Shown: positions 11,098-22,309 of the stretch, in pieces
Position numbering within the stretch: position 1 is the first letter of the stretch
Layout of the letters: each line of letters begins with the position of its first letter
Assembly: GCA_033064195.1 (NCBI GenBank)
Contig: JARBJD010000303.1
Span: 1-64,000, forward strand
Reading direction: 5' to 3'
DNA: 64,000 nt
From: Blattamonas nauphoetae
Lineage: Eukaryota > Preaxostyla > Oxymonadida
Notes under the pieces: generated by a model
Told to the model about the DNA's origin: nothing
Database searches by the model: none
The model's input: the letters and a program-made list of their open reading frames with translations, nothing else
Made by a program: the position numbers and the translations under genes

Positions 11098-14000
11098 ATG
11101 ATCATGGAAATCCTCAACAACATAAGCTATGGTGACCTCGAGTCATTTGTCCTTGCGCCAACAATCACAGATAGGCTCCAACAACTGAATAAATTCACGC
11201 CTAATTCTCAGGAATACTTCTATTTTGCGATTCTCCATGAACAGCTGATTTCACCAGCGATAGCCACTGCCACAGAATTGAATCTCCTCGATAAACTTCA
11301 GAAAATTGAAGGGTGGAAGCCATTATATGTTTTACTTGATCTTCGGAGTCGATTACGCTCTTTTGATTCATCGTCATCTGACAATCAGTCAGCAATTATC
11401 AAGTACCTCAGAGATGATCTACTTCGGCTATCTTTCGACCATCAACGCAATCTGATCGGTGCACAGCGATGGCTCCAATCCAATGAACAACTTCCATCAT
11501 CTGCCAATCAGTCCGAACTCGTCATCAAGTCAAATCAGAACTATCCTCTCACAATGACCTCGGAAGCTTTATTCAAATCTCTCGATGGTGATTATCCAAT
11601 CAACGACCTTCAAAAACTCCTCTTTTCTCTCAAATCAGCAAACCACCCGTCTCTCGTCTCACTCTGCGAAACAGTGTTGAAGCACCATCCAACGAATAAG
11701 ATTCCAACACAGCTGTTGTCTCTTGAACAACTTGAACAACTCATGCAGAAGTTCCCAAAAGTCATCGAAAGAGATAATTTTGTTTCCACGTATGTTGTGA
11801 TGTTAATCAACAACCATGACCCTGTCCAACCATCAGATGCCCTATGGGACGTCTCTCTACAGCTTCCGTATGATCACCCTTCGGTCAAGGCTCTGAGGAG
11901 ACACTGTCTGGAAGTCGACATGAAACAGAATGTATATCACAAAACACGATTTCTGCACCACCTTCAACGGCAACCAAACCACTTTCACTCTGAGTACGTT
12001 TCGTCGGACAACCTTTCATCTGCATATCTTATCCATTTCTTGACTACAGCTCCTGATGAGTCGGAATTCGCCTTCCGATTTCCTCAGACATATCTCCGCA
12101 AAATGTTTGTGACTGCAAAAGCACAAGCTGGAAAACTGCATGAAATCACAGTTACTGAAAGTGATGAAGTCATTCTGAAGAGACTTCGGGAAGAAAAAGA
12201 GCTCACATTCGAAGAAACAAACAAATCACTCTTCCTCAGCACAGACCCAGTGGAACTTCAGATTGTCCTCCAAAATGTTCCAAAAGTTCAAGTAAAGGTC
12301 TTTGAAATCAATACCCACTTTTTCTATTCCAAACACCAAACAGAAATCACACTCAATGTTGATCTTGACGGTCTCCTCCCATCCTTCGAAAAAGAGTTGG
12401 ATTTCTCTTCATTTGTTCCCCTTCACAAACATACATCAACACTAAAGTTGCCTGAACTGGATAACCAGAATGGTGTTTTTGTTGTGGATTTATTTGGAGG
12501 AGGAAAGATCAGCCGTGCACTCATCCGGAAAGGCCATCTCCAACTTCTGTCTCGCAACACTGTCAATGGACAGGCTGTGCAGATCATCACTGCGGATAAC
12601 CAAATTGTCCCCCGTGAATTTGCAGCTGTGTGGATCGATGGGCACTGTTTCGCAGGAAAAGATCGGATTATGACCCCGGAATCTGAAACAGAGCTGAGCA
12701 AGAACGAGTTCCTCATTCCGTTCGTCACAGGCAGCGTCAGACCGAATCAGTCGGTGATTGTGCAAGACACTAAAAGTGAATTCTGTTGCCTGGGAGTGCT
12801 CAACCGCATAACAGAATCGTACTTCTTCGATTGTTCCATCTTCGTCGAGCGAGAAGAGCTGCTCGCATTCAACAACGCTCACATCCTCCTCCGCCCTCGT
12901 CTGTTGTGCAACGACGTGGCGGCGACTGTCGACCTGATCGAGAAGGTGGAAGTGTCTGTGACGATGATGACGAGAGACGGTGTCCCCATCAAGAAGCAGT
13001 TCGACGATGTCAAGTTTGTAGATCACGAGCTATCATGTGTGACCGTGTTTGTGTGCGAGAATCTGGCTTCTATCACCGTGGAAGTGCGAGGGCAAGTGAA
13101 AATTGTGTCTGATTTGGGTCGAATGCAACCCTGTCATGCTTCTCAAACCTTCAGAGTGAACGAGGTGGATGCATTGAAGGACTTTGTTTGCTGTGCTCTT
13201 GCGCCTTCTGTCGACAACCAATACACTCTCCATGTGTTTGGAAAGGCTGGGGAGCCATTGATTGGTCAGGCTGTGACATGCCAGTTCTATTCGCAAATTT
13301 CGACGACATTAGTCGGAACACAGCAGCTGGCCACGAACAACCATGGTCAGATCGAGTTGGGTGAAATGAAAGACATTTCGAAAGTTCATATCTCCATTCA
13401 GACCACAACGAGAACACTCACACAAACGTACACTCTCAGAACGAAACAATCTGCCGTCATGCAGGAGTTGGTGTACGACGGAGTCAACTCTGTTATCGTC
13501 ATCGAAGGGCAGAAAACATCCTTCTCGTACACAGTTGCGGAAACAGACGCGGAGTTCATCAGACTAACCCAGCTGAACAAGACCTCTCAGCCGGTCAGAG
13601 ATTGTTCGTCGGAGTTGACAGTTCGAGATGGGCAGATCGAGTTGAGTGCTTCTCTGAAAGCGGGCTCGTACCTCCTCTTCGACTGGAGGGTCGAGACGTC
13701 TCTCCAATTCACAGTCATCACACCGAAACACCAAGTTTCACGATCAGTTGTCGTTGGAGAGGGAACTGCTGTGATCTTCAGACGATCAACAACTGCAATC
13801 AGGAGTGTGGAGCAGGATAAGGACGGAAATGTCGTCGTCTCAGTTTCTGGAACCACGCCATCCACCCGTCTCCATGTCTTCTGCTCCACGTTCTCTCCAC
13901 CGTTCAACGCGGCTGGATTCCTCTCCTTCCCCTCATCCTCCTCAGACAGCCTCCTCAAGTTCTCACCAGCATCCTCTCTGTACGACTCCAACCGTCGGCT

Positions 14001-17000
14001 GGGGACTGAGCAGCAGTACATCCTGAACAGACATCAGCAGCCGGCCAAACTTGGGAACACTCTGATCCATCCAGCAATCCTCATCAATCCAACAGTCAAC
14101 GACGAGACACAGCGGACTGAAGGCCATCTCATGCAATCAGAAGGGTTCACAACAGCCAATCCAGGCACTGGGGGTTCACACATCAAAACTGAGCAAGCTG
14201 TCAACCTGTACGCTCAAAATAGGCGAGAACTGATGAATGCCACAGATCAAAACACGCTGAACTGGATGGCGTGTCCATCGCTTGTCAAACACAACATTCT
14301 TCCAAGTGGTGAGCCAGAAGGGAAGACTGTTTGTGTCAAATCAGATGAACTTCACGGACACAACGTCTGTGTCGTTGTTCTGACAGATGGAGACAGAACG
14401 ATCAGTCGGCAGATCACACTCAATTCTTCATTGTCCACTTCAGATCCAAATCCACTGTCCATCGAAAAGAGAGAAGTTCGTCTGATCAACTCATTTGACA
14501 AGGATACACATGTCATTGAAATTAACGATGCATTCACCTTGCTTCCTTCACCAACTCCTCAGCATTCATCCTCTCTGCCAACATACCTCTCTTCCACGCA
14601 ACCATCTCTCCTGATCGAAAACATGTCATCAGCCACGTTCGAACAGTTCGCCAATCTTCACACACTCTTCCACTTGATGAGCAATGTCTTGACTGGCGTT
14701 GGCACAACTGCCAACTCGAAGAAATTCGCCAGCTTTACTTCCCGTTTTGACAAGCCACGTGTCTCCGACAGTCCGTCTCTCCTCCAACTCTATTCACAAA
14801 TGCCGTGCCACGAAACCAACCTGTTCTTCTCTCGGAAGCACAAGAAGGTGTTTAGAGAGAACATCGCTCCGCTTCTCCTCAGCAAAAAAGAAAAGGGAGT
14901 CTTTGATTTGTATCTGACACGTTGTGCCTCTCTCGCCCAAGTTCGATCTCTGTTGGCCATCCCGTCTTTCGTAGAATTGAATGCTCTCGAGCAGATCTTT
15001 GTTGTGGACATGTTTGCAGATATCGCAGCGAGTTCGAACGATACTGCTTTGAAACAAGAAGCTCAAGAACTCGCCAAAACGTTCCTTTTATCTGTTCAGT
15101 TCCAAATCGCTGTGATTCCAACAAACAGACTCCAACAGGACAAGCTCTTCCAAATCGTTCTGAATGCTGGGCAGACAGTTCAGCAACCGCAACCCGCCCC
15201 AATGCCACCATCTTTTCAGGGGGGCATGTACTCTCCAACAAGCCCGGCATATCAACCCACAGCTCCAACCTATTCCCCCACAAGTCCGATGTATGAGCCG
15301 TCATCACCACACCTTGATTACGACGATGATGACTGTATGGAAGATGCAGAGATGGAAAGCTACGCTATGGATAAAGATTTGGCTTCAATGGCGGACTCCG
15401 ATAGTGATAGTGCGTCGTCGTGTTCTTCTTTTGCCTCAATTCCGAGGAATAGAAAACAAGCCCGCAGACGACAGTCTTTCTCATATTCACCGACCAGCGC
15501 TCCTCAGAGAAGACTACCAACGACGAAAGAAAATGCGGGCTTCAAACAAATTGATTGCACCAGGGAGTATCGAGAAAGCACCTACTTCGAGATTTCGAAC
15601 CCGAGCTCGCGTCTGATCCCATGGAACCGATTCTGGCGAGACTTTGCTGTGTACACTTTGGAAGACGCTGCTGAGGGAAAACGGACTGTTCAGAAACCAC
15701 CCAGACCACCATTTCTTTCTCCTTCGATCATCGACTGCTCCACTTCGTTCACCGAAGCAGCCTGTGCTGTTGCTCTGAGCGACTTGAGCGTCAAACGAGA
15801 CCAACTCAAAATTGATGTGGTTGACCAGAACGGAGTCAAGCAGGGCCGCATTGATGCAACTGTCCCTGCACTTCTGTTTGTGGCACAAACGAAAGCTGTT
15901 GTCAACGATGGGACTGACAATGAACTTGATCAAAACTTGATCGTCCAACAATCACTTCTGGACGAGGCAGACAGCACGGCTGTCGATGAAGATGGGCAAA
16001 CGGTCATCAAATACATTCGCACCGGTCGAGTGCACCCCTGCCACATCTACGCGTGTGACACAATCATCACAAACACGACCAACCGCACTATCGAACTTGA
16101 AGTGTTGGTACAGATCCCCCAGGGTGCTATTCCAGTCCAAAGTGGATTTCAGACAAAGACGATTCCTCGCAGGATTGGGAGCTTTGGGACCGAAACAATC
16201 CGAACCTCGTTCTATTTCCCGTTCTGCGGAGAGTTCACACTGTATCCGGCACAAGTGATGAGGAAGAAGCGCGTTGTTGGCGTCGGCCGCGGTGTCTCGA
16301 CGATCCACGTGGTTGAATGGACAATGGAGACTGCGCAGGAAGAGAGCGAAGTTGAGACATGGACAAGCCTTGCTCAACAAGCCGATGAGGCCAGACTGCT
16401 CGCCTTCCTCGAGAATGGCAACATCTTCCGGTCAGACGTCGACCTTGCTGACATCTGCTGGCGATTGCATAACAAAGCAACGTTCCTGAAGGTTCTGCAC
16501 GTTTTGGAGAAAAGGAGGATGTATCACAGGTCGATCTGGGCGTATGCTTTCAAACATGAAGAGCCGATCAGCGCGATGAAGACTTACCTGTCAATTGAGA
16601 GCACTACCGTCTCCCAAATCATCCCCAAAATCCAGCGGATCGACTCTGCGTTGTTCTCTTCGAATCCCGTCGAGAAGCGAGCCTTCACTCTTCTCGAGTA
16701 CCGACCTCTGATCAACCCGCGCTCATTCTGCTTCAAAGACGAGAAACGAATCGAGAACGACAACCTTCAGAAGGAGTATGTGCAGTTCTTGACCTTCCTG
16801 GCCCACAACGGACGAGGACTGAAAGACGTGAACAAGCCCTTTGCCCTTCTCACCGATGACGACAAAGTGATTCTGTGTTATTACCTCGTTCTGCAAGACA
16901 GAGTCGAACGAGCTCGGGAGGTCTTCGCCACAATCTCGGAAGGGTATGAGGAGGAGCACAGACGACGGTTGGCATGCTCCACAAATGACATCTGTGCTGT

Positions 17001-17949
17001 TGATCAAGAAAACGAGATGCTGATTCAATCGGCGTACATGAGAGGCTATCTTGATTTCTCGCTTCCTTGGACCACCCACCTGACAGAACCGAAAGAGCAT
17101 TTGAAGGAAGCGAGGGAGGTTGTTGAGCAATACAAGGATTGCCAACTCCCGCAGTGGAAGGACATGTTTGATGCAATGCGGAAGAAGATTGCTTCCATCG
17201 ACAAGTCTTTCGAAGGAAAGGGTGATGAAGAAGACAACGACGAGGACGAGGATCTCGACAATGACGAAGAAATCACCACAGTCAGAAGAGAACACAAGCG
17301 ACAACAATTGCTTCAACAGGCACAACAGTCTTCACCGACGTTGCATGTTTCAGTGAACGAGAAGCACTTTGACATTGAGATCACGCAGACGCAAGGAAAA
17401 GACGAGTTCGCCTCCGTCAAATTCTTCCCTGTTGACCTCGAGCTGCTCTTCTCGATGAACCCGTTTGTGAAAGAGAGAGGAGACAAGTTTTGTGTTGTGT
17501 CGCCTTCTGTGAACATCCAAATCTCGATGAAAGACGAATCAACAGGCTCGTTGAAAGAGACGGTCCATGTGGCAATCCCACCAGACTTCAAAAACAAGAA
17601 CACCTTCATCATTGTCGAGTACGGCTCTCTCTCGTCGTCTGCCCCCCTCTTCCACCACTCCATGCACATCATCCCGTTCGAGCGGAGTGGCCGACTTCAA
17701 CTCAAAGACAAAGAAACACGCCGCCCTCTTGCCTCTGTCTATGTGAAGGCGTACACTCGCCCAATCGGTGGTGGAAGAGCTTCGTTCCACAAAGACGGGT
17801 TTACTGATCTTGGCGGCGTGTTTGATTATACTTCGGTGAACAAGGCGGGGAAGGATGCTGACACGCTGGCTGGGATGCAGTTTTCTTTGTTGGTGATGAG
17901 CCCTGAGAATGGATGTGAAGTGGTAGAAGTCAAGGGCCCACAGAATTGA
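11098..17949 (+). CDS. Giant conserved protein with beta-sandwich domains and CTD-like heptads
   Basis: One uninterrupted frame of 2,283 codons. The first in-frame ATG is at 11098 (another at 11104). The first ~400 residues are helical. Then follow long beta-rich domains (e.g. DGLLPSFEKELDF, PREFAAVWIDGHCF) and a low-complexity centre. The C-terminal domain contains SVYVKAYTR, ASFHKDGFTDLGGVFDYTSV and ends FSLLVMSPENGCEVVEV. I recall this C-terminal motif from very large uncharacterised eukaryotic proteins, loosely alpha-2-macroglobulin-like; the family is inferred from memory. Around residues 1376-1405 four tandem YSPTSPx-type heptads precede an acidic patch and a Ser-rich patch. No signal peptide is visible, so it is probably intracellular. 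Exact function unknown. Confidence 0.8.
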   Translation: MIMEILNNISYGDLESFVLAPTITDRLQQLNKFTPNSQEYFYFAILHEQLISPAIATATELNLLDKLQKIEGWKPLYVLLDLRSRLRSFDSSSSDNQSAIIKYLRDDLLRLSFDHQRNLIGAQRWLQSNEQLPSSANQSELVIKSNQNYPLTMTSEALFKSLDGDYPINDLQKLLFSLKSANHPSLVSLCETVLKHHPTNKIPTQLLSLEQLEQLMQKFPKVIERDNFVSTYVVMLINNHDPVQPSDALWDVSLQLPYDHPSVKALRRHCLEVDMKQNVYHKTRFLHHLQRQPNHFHSEYVSSDNLSSAYLIHFLTTAPDESEFAFRFPQTYLRKMFVTAKAQAGKLHEITVTESDEVILKRLREEKELTFEETNKSLFLSTDPVELQIVLQNVPKVQVKVFEINTHFFYSKHQTEITLNVDLDGLLPSFEKELDFSSFVPLHKHTSTLKLPELDNQNGVFVVDLFGGGKISRALIRKGHLQLLSRNTVNGQAVQIITADNQIVPREFAAVWIDGHCFAGKDRIMTPESETELSKNEFLIPFVTGSVRPNQSVIVQDTKSEFCCLGVLNRITESYFFDCSIFVEREELLAFNNAHILLRPRLLCNDVAATVDLIEKVEVSVTMMTRDGVPIKKQFDDVKFVDHELSCVTVFVCENLASITVEVRGQVKIVSDLGRMQPCHASQTFRVNEVDALKDFVCCALAPSVDNQYTLHVFGKAGEPLIGQAVTCQFYSQISTTLVGTQQLATNNHGQIELGEMKDISKVHISIQTTTRTLTQTYTLRTKQSAVMQELVYDGVNSVIVIEGQKTSFSYTVAETDAEFIRLTQLNKTSQPVRDCSSELTVRDGQIELSASLKAGSYLLFDWRVETSLQFTVITPKHQVSRSVVVGEGTAVIFRRSTTAIRSVEQDKDGNVVVSVSGTTPSTRLHVFCSTFSPPFNAAGFLSFPSSSSDSLLKFSPASSLYDSNRRLGTEQQYILNRHQQPAKLGNTLIHPAILINPTVNDETQRTEGHLMQSEGFTTANPGTGGSHIKTEQAVNLYAQNRRELMNATDQNTLNWMACPSLVKHNILPSGEPEGKTVCVKSDELHGHNVCVVVLTDGDRTISRQITLNSSLSTSDPNPLSIEKREVRLINSFDKDTHVIEINDAFTLLPSPTPQHSSSLPTYLSSTQPSLLIENMSSATFEQFANLHTLFHLMSNVLTGVGTTANSKKFASFTSRFDKPRVSDSPSLLQLYSQMPCHETNLFFSRKHKKVFRENIAPLLLSKKEKGVFDLYLTRCASLAQVRSLLAIPSFVELNALEQIFVVDMFADIAASSNDTALKQEAQELAKTFLLSVQFQIAVIPTNRLQQDKLFQIVLNAGQTVQQPQPAPMPPSFQGGMYSPTSPAYQPTAPTYSPTSPMYEPSSPHLDYDDDDCMEDAEMESYAMDKDLASMADSDSDSASSCSSFASIPRNRKQARRRQSFSYSPTSAPQRRLPTTKENAGFKQIDCTREYRESTYFEISNPSSRLIPWNRFWRDFAVYTLEDAAEGKRTVQKPPRPPFLSPSIIDCSTSFTEAACAVALSDLSVKRDQLKIDVVDQNGVKQGRIDATVPALLFVAQTKAVVNDGTDNELDQNLIVQQSLLDEADSTAVDEDGQTVIKYIRTGRVHPCHIYACDTIITNTTNRTIELEVLVQIPQGAIPVQSGFQTKTIPRRIGSFGTETIRTSFYFPFCGEFTLYPAQVMRKKRVVGVGRGVSTIHVVEWTMETAQEESEVETWTSLAQQADEARLLAFLENGNIFRSDVDLADICWRLHNKATFLKVLHVLEKRRMYHRSIWAYAFKHEEPISAMKTYLSIESTTVSQIIPKIQRIDSALFSSNPVEKRAFTLLEYRPLINPRSFCFKDEKRIENDNLQKEYVQFLTFLAHNGRGLKDVNKPFALLTDDDKVILCYYLVLQDRVERAREVFATISEGYEEEHRRRLACSTNDICAVDQENEMLIQSAYMRGYLDFSLPWTTHLTEPKEHLKEAREVVEQYKDCQLPQWKDMFDAMRKKIASIDKSFEGKGDEEDNDEDEDLDNDEEITTVRREHKRQQLLQQAQQSSPTLHVSVNEKHFDIEITQTQGKDEFASVKFFPVDLELLFSMNPFVKERGDKFCVVSPSVNIQISMKDESTGSLKETVHVAIPPDFKNKNTFIIVEYGSLSSSAPLFHHSMHIIPFERSGRLQLKDKETRRPLASVYVKAYTRPIGGGRASFHKDGFTDLGGVFDYTSVNKAGKDADTLAGMQFSLLVMSPENGCEVVEVKGPQN

Positions 17950-18199
17950 GTTGGGAAGTGCTTCGCTGTTTGGTGTCGGCGATAGCTCTTATTTCATTCC
18001 ATCATTTCTCTTAAATCTGTTTTTAGAGTATTAATGAAGAAATTTTAATCGGAAATATTGGAAATCCTATCGAAGGAGACTTTTCTTTCCAATGATCTCA
18101 ATAATTTAGACCAAATTGAATGGAGAGAGTACTCGTGTCAACTGATGAAAGTATTAAGGGTTGACAAAAATTCGCAGGTTTACTAAGCCGAACGAACGC

Positions 18200-19684
18200 A
18201 TGACAAGCTCTGAATATGACTATGATCTTATTGTAATTGGAGGCGGAAGTGGAGGAATGGCGTGCAGCAAAGAAGCCGTGAAGTATGGCGCAAAGATTCT
18301 TGTTTTCGATTACCCGAAACCCTCACCCCAGGGATCCAGTTGGGGTCTCGGAGGCACATGTGTGAATGTTGGATGCATGCCAAAGATTTTGATGCATCAC
18401 GCTGCCGAAGCCAAGCAGGCTCTTAGCGATGCTGAGTCGTACGGAATTACCAACGTTGATCCCAAGGCTGCTCAACTCGATTGGGGTAGATTGATCACAG
18501 GTGTTCAGGGCAATGTTGGTCAGTCTAATTTTGGATATCGCAATCAACTTCGTAAGCGGGATATCGACTTCAAAAGAGCATATGCACTTCTGAAAGATCC
18601 TCACACTGTTGAATACGAAAAAGATGGCGCAATGGAAACAGTGACTGCAAAATACATTGTTATTGCTGGAGGAGGGAGACCAACTTATCCAGACATTCCG
18701 GGCGCCCGTGAGCACTGCATCACATCAGACGATATCTTCTCACTCAAGAAAGCTCCCGGCAAGACCCTTTGCGTTGGTGCTTCGTATATTTCTCTCGAAT
18801 GTGCAGGATTTCTCACGGAATTGGGTTATGATACAACCGTCATGGTCCGCTCCATTCTTCTCCGTGGATTCGACCAAGAAGCGGCAAACATGATCGGAGC
18901 ATACATGGAAAATCACGGAACCAAGTTCATCAAGGAAGCAGTTCCAACGTCATTCACGAAAAACAGCGAAGGAAAGATTGTCGTGAAGTACAAGAAAACC
19001 GACGAGACCGCCGAGCATGAGGAAGTCTTCGACACCGTTCTTTTGGCAGTCGGACGCACAGCTGACACGTCCGGTCTCAAGCTCGATCGTGCTGGTGTGA
19101 AAGTTAATCCAAAGACACACAGAATCCCAACAACGAATGACGCGACAAATGTTCCGAACATTTTCTGCATCGGAGACATGCAGGAAGGCGCCACTCAGCT
19201 CACTCCCACAGCCATCCAGTGCGGACAGAAGCTGGCAAGACGCCTCTTTGCCAACGGAACAGAGCAGATGAGCTATGAATTTGTGCCGACAACAGTGTTT
19301 ACACCTCTTGAGTATGGAATGATCGGGATGAGCGAAGAAGATGCCATCGCCAAGTTTGGGAAGGACAAGCTCCACGTGTACTGTGGCAATTTCGTTCCTC
19401 TCATCCGTTCATTCAGTCAGGCTCGGGATAACGACCTCGAGAAGGGATTTGTGAAGCTCGTGTGTGTTGCTGATCAGAAGGACCGCGTGGTCGGCTTCCA
19501 CTATCTTGGACCAAACGCTGCTGACGTCATCGGCGGCTGGGCAGCTGCAATGCGCCTTGGTCTGACGAAGTACGACATTGACGAGACAGTTGGTGTGCAC
19601 CCTTCGAACGCGGAAGAGGTGAACAGAGTGTGGTGGAAGAAGGGAGATCCTGAGCCTGAGGAAGAATACGCTTGCTGCGGTTAA
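18200..19684 (+). CDS. Thioredoxin reductase, high-molecular-weight type, Cys-Cys tail
   Basis: The 494-residue protein reduces thioredoxin with NADPH through FAD. The FAD site GGGSGG is at about residues 14-19, and the redox disulfide is C54-V-N-V-G-C59 (CVNVGC). The NADPH domain follows, then the second FAD motif (FCIGDMQEG) and the dimer interface with the His-Glu pair of HPSNAEEV. The C-terminus is ACCG: two adjacent cysteines replace the Cys-selenocysteine pair of mammals, as in insect enzymes, so no SECIS element is needed. I chose ATG 18200; upstream frame uses only TTG at 18161. An AG resembling a splice acceptor at about 18178 leaves open a short upstream exon. Large-type enzymes are less usual in anaerobic protists, many of which use the small bacterial type. 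Confidence 0.95.
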   Translation: MTSSEYDYDLIVIGGGSGGMACSKEAVKYGAKILVFDYPKPSPQGSSWGLGGTCVNVGCMPKILMHHAAEAKQALSDAESYGITNVDPKAAQLDWGRLITGVQGNVGQSNFGYRNQLRKRDIDFKRAYALLKDPHTVEYEKDGAMETVTAKYIVIAGGGRPTYPDIPGAREHCITSDDIFSLKKAPGKTLCVGASYISLECAGFLTELGYDTTVMVRSILLRGFDQEAANMIGAYMENHGTKFIKEAVPTSFTKNSEGKIVVKYKKTDETAEHEEVFDTVLLAVGRTADTSGLKLDRAGVKVNPKTHRIPTTNDATNVPNIFCIGDMQEGATQLTPTAIQCGQKLARRLFANGTEQMSYEFVPTTVFTPLEYGMIGMSEEDAIAKFGKDKLHVYCGNFVPLIRSFSQARDNDLEKGFVKLVCVADQKDRVVGFHYLGPNAADVIGGWAAAMRLGLTKYDIDETVGVHPSNAEEVNRVWWKKGDPEPEEEYACCG

Positions 19685-19983
19685 TTTATCATTCGCTTCA
19701 TCTTAGATATTGATTAATCTCTCTTTGACAAAACGGGGTATTTCTTCAGCAGCTGAAGATACAATCGTGGAGGGAGGAGCGCAATGAAGGAAGCTGTCGA
19801 ACAATATCAGGAAAACAGGGCCGATCACCACTTGTTGCATGTTTTTTCTTTTCGAAAACTGTATTCGAACACGAAACTGAGTGAAATTGAATGGTTGAAT
19901 CAAAAATGAACGAATGAAGAAAGACGAATGGCTTGAAAAACAAGATGAAAGATCATAAAAAAACGTGAGTGTTGAAAAAGAAA

Positions 19984-22309
19984 TTAATGATCGAGAGATT
20001 GTATGAGAGCGTTGAAAGCTGAGTCGGGGTTCGCTTTCAGGTTTTCGGGAGTGTCAAACTCGGACAGATACCCCTGATCCATCACCATGATTCGGGTCGA
20101 GTCCATGATCGTGTTCAGACGATGAGCAATCACAATCACTGTCTGTTCTCGGAATTGTTCTCGGATCGTCCGTTGGATCTTCGCATCCGTCTCCACATCC
20201 ACATTCGCTGTCGCTTCGTCCATCACCACAACGCGGCAGTTGTTCAGAATCGCTCGCCCAAAACACAAAAGTTGTCGTTGACCCGCTGAGAAGTTGCTTC
20301 CTCCTTCAGCCACTTGAGAATCAAGGCCCAACGGCAATCCAGCAACAATGTCTCGCATCTCAATCATCTCCAACACTTCCCAGATCCGGTCGTCACTCAC
20401 TTTCCCTGCAATGTCCATGTTGTATCGGATCGTTCCAGTGAACAGCGTTGGGTCTTGTGGGATGATCCCAACTGAGCGTCGAACTCGATGAATGTCAAGT
20501 TTCGAAATGTCAACTCCGTCAATCAGAATTCGCCCGCTGTTCGGCTCTTCGTTCGGGTCCGCATCAACCATGAACCCCGTCTTCATGTCGATCATCTTCG
20601 GCGCGTGTTTTGGGTCCAGTTCAACAAGACGGAAGAGGGCAAACAGAAGCGACGACTTCCCTGCTCCTGTCCGGCCACACACTCCAATCTTCTCTCCTCC
20701 GCGGATATCGAAGTCCACTCCCTTCAGCACAAACGGAAGACCCGGCCTGTATTTGAACCGCACTTTGTCGAACGTCACGTCTCCTCGCTCCGGCCAGTGC
20801 TCAGGAACTTCCAGTTCGTGACCCTTCGCTTCTTGCGGAAGATGAGACGAGTAGAAATCAACTCTTTCAAACGACGTCATCTTCGATTCAAGATCCACTG
20901 TCATCGTGATCAGCTGCTGACCCATGTTCGAAAACGACATGCTCGACATCAGCGCAACGGAGAGCATCGAGGTGTCCATGAAGAACCATCCAATCAGGAT
21001 CACTCCTGCGTACAGAACTGTCGAGATGATTGCTGCATAAAGTGTCGCCCACTTCTGACCCTCGCGGAACAGCATGAACGGAACCGACATTTCGTCATTC
21101 ACTTTCGCAAACTTCGTCTTCCACTCCGCCTCTCGCCCATAGCTGCGGATCGTCGTCAATCCTGCTCCTGTGATCGTCTCGCTGAAGTGCGAAAGAACTG
21201 GAGAACGAGCAATCGATTCCAATCGTTGCAGATTTCGCGAAACACGAGCATAGAATTGAAGGAGAAGCCAATACAGAAGCAGAACTGGAATCCCAATCGC
21301 TAAGAACCAAGGTGTGTCGACCGCAATGATCACAATCTGCCCAATCATCACCACCCACAGCGCAACCACTTGAAGAACTCGAGTCAGCAGGAACTGGTCA
21401 ACTTGCGGAATGTCTCCAGTGAAGCGGTTCAGAATACGACCAAGCGGTGTTGTGTCGAAGAACGACGAAGGACAGTCCATCACGTTGTCCAGAAGCTTGT
21501 CGTGATTGATTCGTGCTGAGCGCCCGACTCCAGCTGCCGAGAAGAATCCACGAATGATCAGAAGCACAAAATTCGCAATCGTCAGAAATCCATAAATCCC
21601 AATCTTCCACCAGAACGAGATGTTCGTGAATGCTGTCATCGACCCAATCTTCCCCATCCACCACGACGACACGGGGTTGATGGCTTCAACTCCAACCACA
21701 AACAAAAGGAACAGAATCACCACACCAAGCGGCATCAGCGTTCGCATGTACTTCACATACGACGAGAACTTGATTCCTCCGGTCGCCTGCTCCTCTTCCG
21801 TCAGAATCTGCTTCGCGTTGTTCTCGTCTGTCTCTTCCTCCTTCTTCGCCTCTTTCGCTTTCTGCTTCTTCTTCTCCGCTTTCTTGTCCGATTTGATGAT
21901 GAACTCGTCGAAGTTCACTCCCTGCTCCCGAATCTCCGAGTACGTTCCTTGCGCAATGATCCGACCATTCTCCAAACAGATCACTTTGTCTGCCCGGTCC
22001 AGGAACTGGAGCTGGTTTGTCATCAAAATCACTGTCTTGCCCTTCAGCACCCCGCTGATGCACTCGTCCATCAGATATCGCCCAACATGCGCGTCCACTG
22101 CCGACAGAGGATCGTCCAGAATGTAAATGTCTTTGTCCGAGTAGATCGCACGCGCAAGCTGGATTCGAGCCTTCTGGCCTCCACTCATGTTCACCCCCTT
22201 CTCTCCAATCGCTGTCTCGTCTCCTGCCGCAAAGATCTTGAAGTCGGGCTCAAGCGCACACACTCGAACTGTGTTCCAATACTTCTCTTCCTCGAATTCC
22301 GCGTTGAAC
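19984..22309 (-). repeat. Inverted near-identical duplicate, copy 1 (ABC 3' half)
   Basis: This part of the ABC gene is repeated almost unchanged, in opposite orientation, at 61620-63945. Similarity starts exactly at GTTCAACGCGGAATTCG and ends at the stop codon, beyond which the flanks differ. Protein-changing differences are few and clustered: FLTIANF versus FMTIASF, WKTKFAKVNDEMSV versus WKQKFEKVNDEMTV, and the last residues. Confidence 0.95.
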
